Origin: Aminicenans sp964648465
GTDB lineage: Bacteria > Acidobacteriota > Aminicenantia > Aminicenantales > Aminicenantaceae
Reading direction: 5' to 3'
NCBI GenBank assembly: GCA_964648465.1
Contig: CAZYMU010000047.1
Location: forward strand, 1 to 14,468
DNA: 14,468 nt
A model generated the notes under the pieces. That model was given only the letters and a program-made list of their open reading frames with translations, ran no database searches and was not told the origin of the DNA. The position numbers were made by a program, and so were the translations under genes. Position 1 is the stretch's first letter. Each line of letters begins with the position of its first letter. Below, piece by piece: positions 11,136-14,468 of this stretch.

Positions 11136-13487
11136 TTAAGTCTTATCTTCTCCTGACACTATGCGCTTTATATCCTCTGCCGAAGCTGCTCCGCTGTTGA
11201 ATAAATAGCAGGGTATGTTTTCTAGAATGCGCCTGAAGAAATTCTTTTGAAATTCCATTCGTTCTCCAGTTGCCACCAGAAGATGTGGGTTGTAATATGG
11301 TTGGCTTTTGGATGAGCCGATGTCTTTCTTGATTCCAAGGCTCTCACCATACTCAAGAGTGCGCAAAGCGTCTTCAGGGTCCATCTTTACAAAAGGTGGA
11401 GAGACCGCATCACAGCGAAGGATAAATATCCACCTGAGAACCGTACGTTTTACGTGTTTTGCCGGGCCTTCTATCCAGTAGGGATCAAGCATTGAATAGG
11501 AGCTTTTTGCTGCCTCATAGCAAAATGGGGAACCCCTGTCGAGTCTACAATCATCGAGCTGCAAGCACTTGTCATTTTGGCACTCTTCTTTTCGAGTAAT
11601 AACATTTTCACATTTGCTGTTGTCAAAGAGAGGTGCCAATTTAGGGAGGGATTTCACTGTGTTTGTAGGCATGTAAAATTTTCTTTCGGATGAATCAGCC
11701 AGCGCTGTTCCTCCTGAAAAACGGACAAAAACAACATCATTAGCATGAAGACGAAATCTCTTATCCTGAAGCAGGGATAAAAACAGTTCGGTTTTTTTTG
11801 TTCCTTTTGGTCCGACAAGAATCAATCCATCTCCTTCCATGTCTGCAGACATCCCCCGGATCGTATGAACATTGAAAATCCTTTCAGAGACATCCGCAAC
11901 AAGACCGAGAGCGAGGCTGCGTAACGGCCCGTAGTTGTCTGTATTAACAAGTATGCCTGTTTTAGTCTCAGAATTGTAAAAAGAGCGCGGTTCTCTTCCT
12001 GATATCCCATCTATGGCGTAAATAATGCCATGTGGTTCCAGGTCTGCTTCAAGCTGGGCTGGATACCAGTTCTCGACCCAAAAATCATACAGGTGGGACA
12101 CATTTGTACGCAGTTGCACAATGACGCCGTTAATGTTTGCATTCCACTCAAAATAGTTCTCATAACCGATATGTGTTTCCATTTCGGATGTAAGCGCATC
12201 TCTCATCTGTACGGATATAGAGGAATCGACAGGGACGGATTTTTTTATCCGTGTTTGAGTATTGTTTAAGCGGATACGTTGGACCTTTTTGGCTGTCTTC
12301 AGGCGGGACAAAGCTTCAATGATTCTGTTCATGCCCTTTTCAAGGTTTTCCATGGATGTTGCATAGGAAATGCGGATATAATCATCACTGCCAAAAGCAT
12401 CTCCAGGAACGACTGCAACTTTGGCTTCTTTTAGCAGGTAATAAGCAAGGCCGTAGGAGTTGCGGATCAGGACATTATTGAATTCTTTTTCGTAGGAAGA
12501 AGAAACATTGGGGAAAAGATAGAAAGCTCCTTTTGGCTTAAAACAGGAAATATTAGGAATAGATTGGAGTCTCATCAAGCCGTAATTCCTTCGCCTCTGG
12601 AATTCGGATACCATTTTTGAAATTTCATACTGGGGTCCGCTGAGTGCTTCCAGGCTTGCCCTTTGGGAAATCGAGCAGGCATTTGACGTTGTGTGGCTCT
12701 GAATCCTGGCCATTGCACTTATGATTTCTGAAGAGCCTGCCGCATAGCCTATCCGCCATCCTGTCATTGAATAGGCCTTTGAAACCCCGTTGATAATAAC
12801 TGTTTTCCTTTTTATGTCTTCCCCAAGAGAGGCAAAACTTACAAAGTGAAAGTCGTCGAAGATAAGTTTTTCGTATATTTCGTCTGCAATAACGCAGATG
12901 TTTTCTTCCATAACAATGTCTGCAAGAGCTTCAAGCTCATGTTTTTGATATGCAGTTCCTGTGGGGTTGGAAGGGTTGTTCAAAAGGACGGCTTTTGTTG
13001 CAGGAGAGATGGCTGATTCCAACTGCTCCGGAGTAAGCAGAAAGCCGTTTTCTTCTTTGGTTGGGATGATTACTGCTTTCCCTTTTGCAAGTGAAACAGC
13101 ATGCGGATAAGTGACCCAGTAGGGGGAGGGAATGATGACTTCATCGCCTTCGTTTACCAAGGCAAGCATAAGATGATAGAGGGCACTTTTTGCGCCAGAG
13201 GAGACAATGAGTTCATTTTTTTCATATGTCAGGCCCAGATCTTGCTTCATCCTGCTTATGATTGCTTCTTTTAACGGTGGGGTTCCGTCAGCCTGGGTAT
13301 ACTTTGTAAAGTTTTCCTCTATGGCTTTTATCCCGGCTGATTTCACATTCTCCGGTGTAGGGAAATCCGGCTCGCCTACACTTAGGTCTATAACGTCAAT
13401 GCCTTCGGCCTTCATGGCCTTAGCTTTGGCCGTTACCTTTAGAGTGGGAGATTCACCGATTTGATTTGCTTTATCTGATACTATCAT
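11136..13487 (-). CDS. Aminotransferase fused to a PEPCK/HPrK-like P-loop domain
   Basis: This is a 783-residue fusion. Residues 1-397 are a complete class I aminotransferase of the AspB/AspC type: W124, N-P-S-N174-P-T-G, D202 and Y205, PLP lysine K237 in V-S-K-A-Y-S-M-T-G-W-R, and R372 for the alpha-carboxylate. It should exchange amino groups between aspartate and 2-oxoglutarate, giving oxaloacetate. Residues about 430-783 are a PEPCK/HPrK-like domain related to the neighbouring gene, with VNTDNYG-PLR (514-523), a degenerate P-loop G559-P-K-G-T-K-K-T566, L-H-A-N-D-V-V-F-V, a five-Cys segment (C626, 636, 641, 647, 656), and WIFILR then D-P-E-D-A-L-x6-G-E-S. The frame is continuous across the junction, with no internal ribosome site before the second part. 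It follows flotillin by 21 nt. The aminotransferase call is firm; the second domain's role is unknown. Confidence 0.85.
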   Translation of the reverse strand: MIVSDKANQIGESPTLKVTAKAKAMKAEGIDVIDLSVGEPDFPTPENVKSAGIKAIEENFTKYTQADGTPPLKEAIISRMKQDLGLTYEKNELIVSSGAKSALYHLMLALVNEGDEVIIPSPYWVTYPHAVSLAKGKAVIIPTKEENGFLLTPEQLESAISPATKAVLLNNPSNPTGTAYQKHELEALADIVMEENICVIADEIYEKLIFDDFHFVSFASLGEDIKRKTVIINGVSKAYSMTGWRIGYAAGSSEIISAMARIQSHTTSNACSISQRASLEALSGPQYEISKMVSEFQRRRNYGLMRLQSIPNISCFKPKGAFYLFPNVSSSYEKEFNNVLIRNSYGLAYYLLKEAKVAVVPGDAFGSDDYIRISYATSMENLEKGMNRIIEALSRLKTAKKVQRIRLNNTQTRIKKSVPVDSSISVQMRDALTSEMETHIGYENYFEWNANINGVIVQLRTNVSHLYDFWVENWYPAQLEADLEPHGIIYAIDGISGREPRSFYNSETKTGILVNTDNYGPLRSLALGLVADVSERIFNVHTIRGMSADMEGDGLILVGPKGTKKTELFLSLLQDKRFRLHANDVVFVRFSGGTALADSSERKFYMPTNTVKSLPKLAPLFDNSKCENVITRKEECQNDKCLQLDDCRLDRGSPFCYEAAKSSYSMLDPYWIEGPAKHVKRTVLRWIFILRCDAVSPPFVKMDPEDALRTLEYGESLGIKKDIGSSKSQPYYNPHLLVATGERMEFQKNFFRRILENIPCYLFNSGAASAEDIKRIVSGEDKT

Positions 13488-13508
13488 TTGTTCTTTCTCG
13501 TCAGATAA

Positions 13509-14468
13509 TTAGTTTTCTTTTTTCTTTTCAGGCGTGAGTTTATCTTTAAAATATTTTTTCAGATCAACCCCTGTTAAGGACTCAACTACATCGGGCATCT
13601 GAGCAAGGATGTCTGCTACCTGAGAGGTTATCTTTGTTGCACCTGTCCCTTTATCTCCACCGACAAGGACGATTTTATCGACCTTTGACAGCGGTTCGGA
13701 AACAGCTCTTGCCAGCTCAGGAAGGCTTTTAAGATAGATTTCGAGGATTGCTGCCTGGTTGTATTTTTCCCATGCATTTGCCTTTTTTAGCATGGTTTCG
13801 GCTTCGGCCATACCTTTTTGTTTAATCTTTTCAGCTTCTGCCTGTGCTTCAAGCCTGAGAGCTTCCGATTTTCCCTTGGCCTCAGCCTGGATGCGGAATC
13901 CTTCGGCTTCAGCTTCAGCCTTTATCTGGTATTTACGAGCGTCTGCAGGTTTAATCACGCTGGAGTCGAGTTCTTTCTCCCTTCGTGTAATCTCCAGGGC
14001 TTCAAGCTTAATAGATTCTTCTTTTTCTATAAGTTTTACCTTGGCTTCTTCTTTTTTAATGTCTTGATTTAGACAAGAACGCTCGAGCTCATAAGCAAAA
14101 TCTGCCCTAGCTTTCTTTTGGTTTACCTGGACTTGAGATTCTGCCTTTTTTGCTTCGTTTTCCCACTGGGCCTTAGCGATGAGTGCATCAGCATTAAGAC
14201 GGGCAACTTCTCCTTCTTTTCTGGCTGCGGATGATTTAATCACTGCATCTTTTTCATTCTCTGCTTCTGCAATAGTGGCATCGCGCTTGGCTGCTGCAAT
14301 TTGAGGTTTGCCAAGTGCATCAAGATATCCCTGCGTGTCGCTTATTTCTTTGAGGGCAAAGGAGATCAAAGTCAGCCCCATACGGGAGAATTCATTTTCC
14401 ACAGATTTTATCGCCTTGTCTGCAAATTCGCCTCTTCCCCTGTATATGTCCTCAACAGTCATGGTGCC
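13509..14468 (-). CDS. floT: Flotillin family membrane-domain scaffold protein (5' end outside the window)
   Basis: The frame is open to the window edge (G-T-M-T-V-E-D-I-Y), so the Met at 14462 is internal. The last 319 residues of a family of about 450-510 are present. The end of the PHB/SPFH domain is seen (TVEDIYRGRGEFADKAIKSV, MGLTLISFALKEISDTQGYLDALGKP). A long coiled coil rich in E-A repeats follows, and then the flotillin C-terminal part (LPELARAVSEPLSKVDKIVLVGG, ITSQVADILAQMPDVVESLTGVDLKKYF). Flotillins oligomerise at the inner face of the membrane and organise protein and lipid domains. It is the first visible gene of the operon with the aminotransferase-PEPCK fusion and the PEPCK-like gene. 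The call is secure; the exact subfamily name is less so. Confidence 0.9.
   Translation of the reverse strand, partial: GTMTVEDIYRGRGEFADKAIKSVENEFSRMGLTLISFALKEISDTQGYLDALGKPQIAAAKRDATIAEAENEKDAVIKSSAARKEGEVARLNADALIAKAQWENEAKKAESQVQVNQKKARADFAYELERSCLNQDIKKEEAKVKLIEKEESIKLEALEITRREKELDSSVIKPADARKYQIKAEAEAEGFRIQAEAKGKSEALRLEAQAEAEKIKQKGMAEAETMLKKANAWEKYNQAAILEIYLKSLPELARAVSEPLSKVDKIVLVGGDKGTGATKITSQVADILAQMPDVVESLTGVDLKKYFKDKLTPEKKKEN

Noticed and set aside
12011..12199. Alternative minus-strand frame in the fused domain, considered as a sign of a frameshift.
   Set aside because: The main frame carries the conserved blocks on both sides without a break, so no frameshift is needed.
13759..14072. 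Plus-strand frames rich in Ser, Ala and Phe opposite flotillin.
   Set aside because: They are the complement of the Glu-Ala repeats of the flotillin coiled coil and have no independent support.

Overview
The window looks like chromosome from a Gram-negative, AT-rich bacterium. The signs are type IV pilus genes in the order pilC-pilS-pilR-pilA with a textbook sigma-54 promoter before pilA, and a heptose (LPS core) synthesis gene, gmhA. The pil order is familiar from deltaproteobacteria and related phyla, but a firm taxon cannot be assigned from the sequence alone. I see no rRNA, tRNA or CRISPR array.

Positions 1-3991 hold the plus-strand pilus block: the 3' end of pilC (inner-membrane platform), pilS (membrane histidine kinase), pilR (sigma-54 activator) and the pilin gene pilA. 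The pilR-pilA gap carries three TGTCA boxes, an IHF-like site, a -24/-12 promoter and a 5'-UTR hairpin. A strong intrinsic terminator closes pilA.

Positions 3992-7850 form an accessory island in which every coding piece is on the minus strand, opposite to its neighbours. Read in transcription order it holds a ribbon-helix-helix antitoxin with a MazF toxin, an archaeal-type AAA ATPase with a nuclease-like C-terminus, a winged-helix nucleotidyltransferase (MNT) overlapping a HEPN partner, a truncated serine recombinase, and the broken C-terminal end of a second AAA ATPase. An 18-nt direct repeat flanks the part from the ATPase remnant to the intact ATPase. Three of these loci carry perfect palindromes close to their 5' ends, which suggests autoregulated selfish or defence modules.

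Positions 7850-9281 return to plus-strand housekeeping genes: a PlsC-type acyltransferase and gmhA. Each has an extended -10 promoter, and both promoters share a 16-nt motif.

Positions 9278-14468 form a minus-strand operon: flotillin (5' end outside the window), a 783-residue fusion of a complete class I aminotransferase to a PEPCK/HPrK-like P-loop domain, and a separate 609-residue ATP-type PEPCK-like protein. The fused domain and the separate protein look related to each other. The separate protein keeps the PEPCK catalytic residues, while the fused copy has lost several and gained a cysteine cluster. This operon is the best candidate for an undescribed system: aminotransferase-made oxaloacetate may be passed to, or sensed by, a paired active and pseudo-PEPCK, possibly at flotillin membrane domains.
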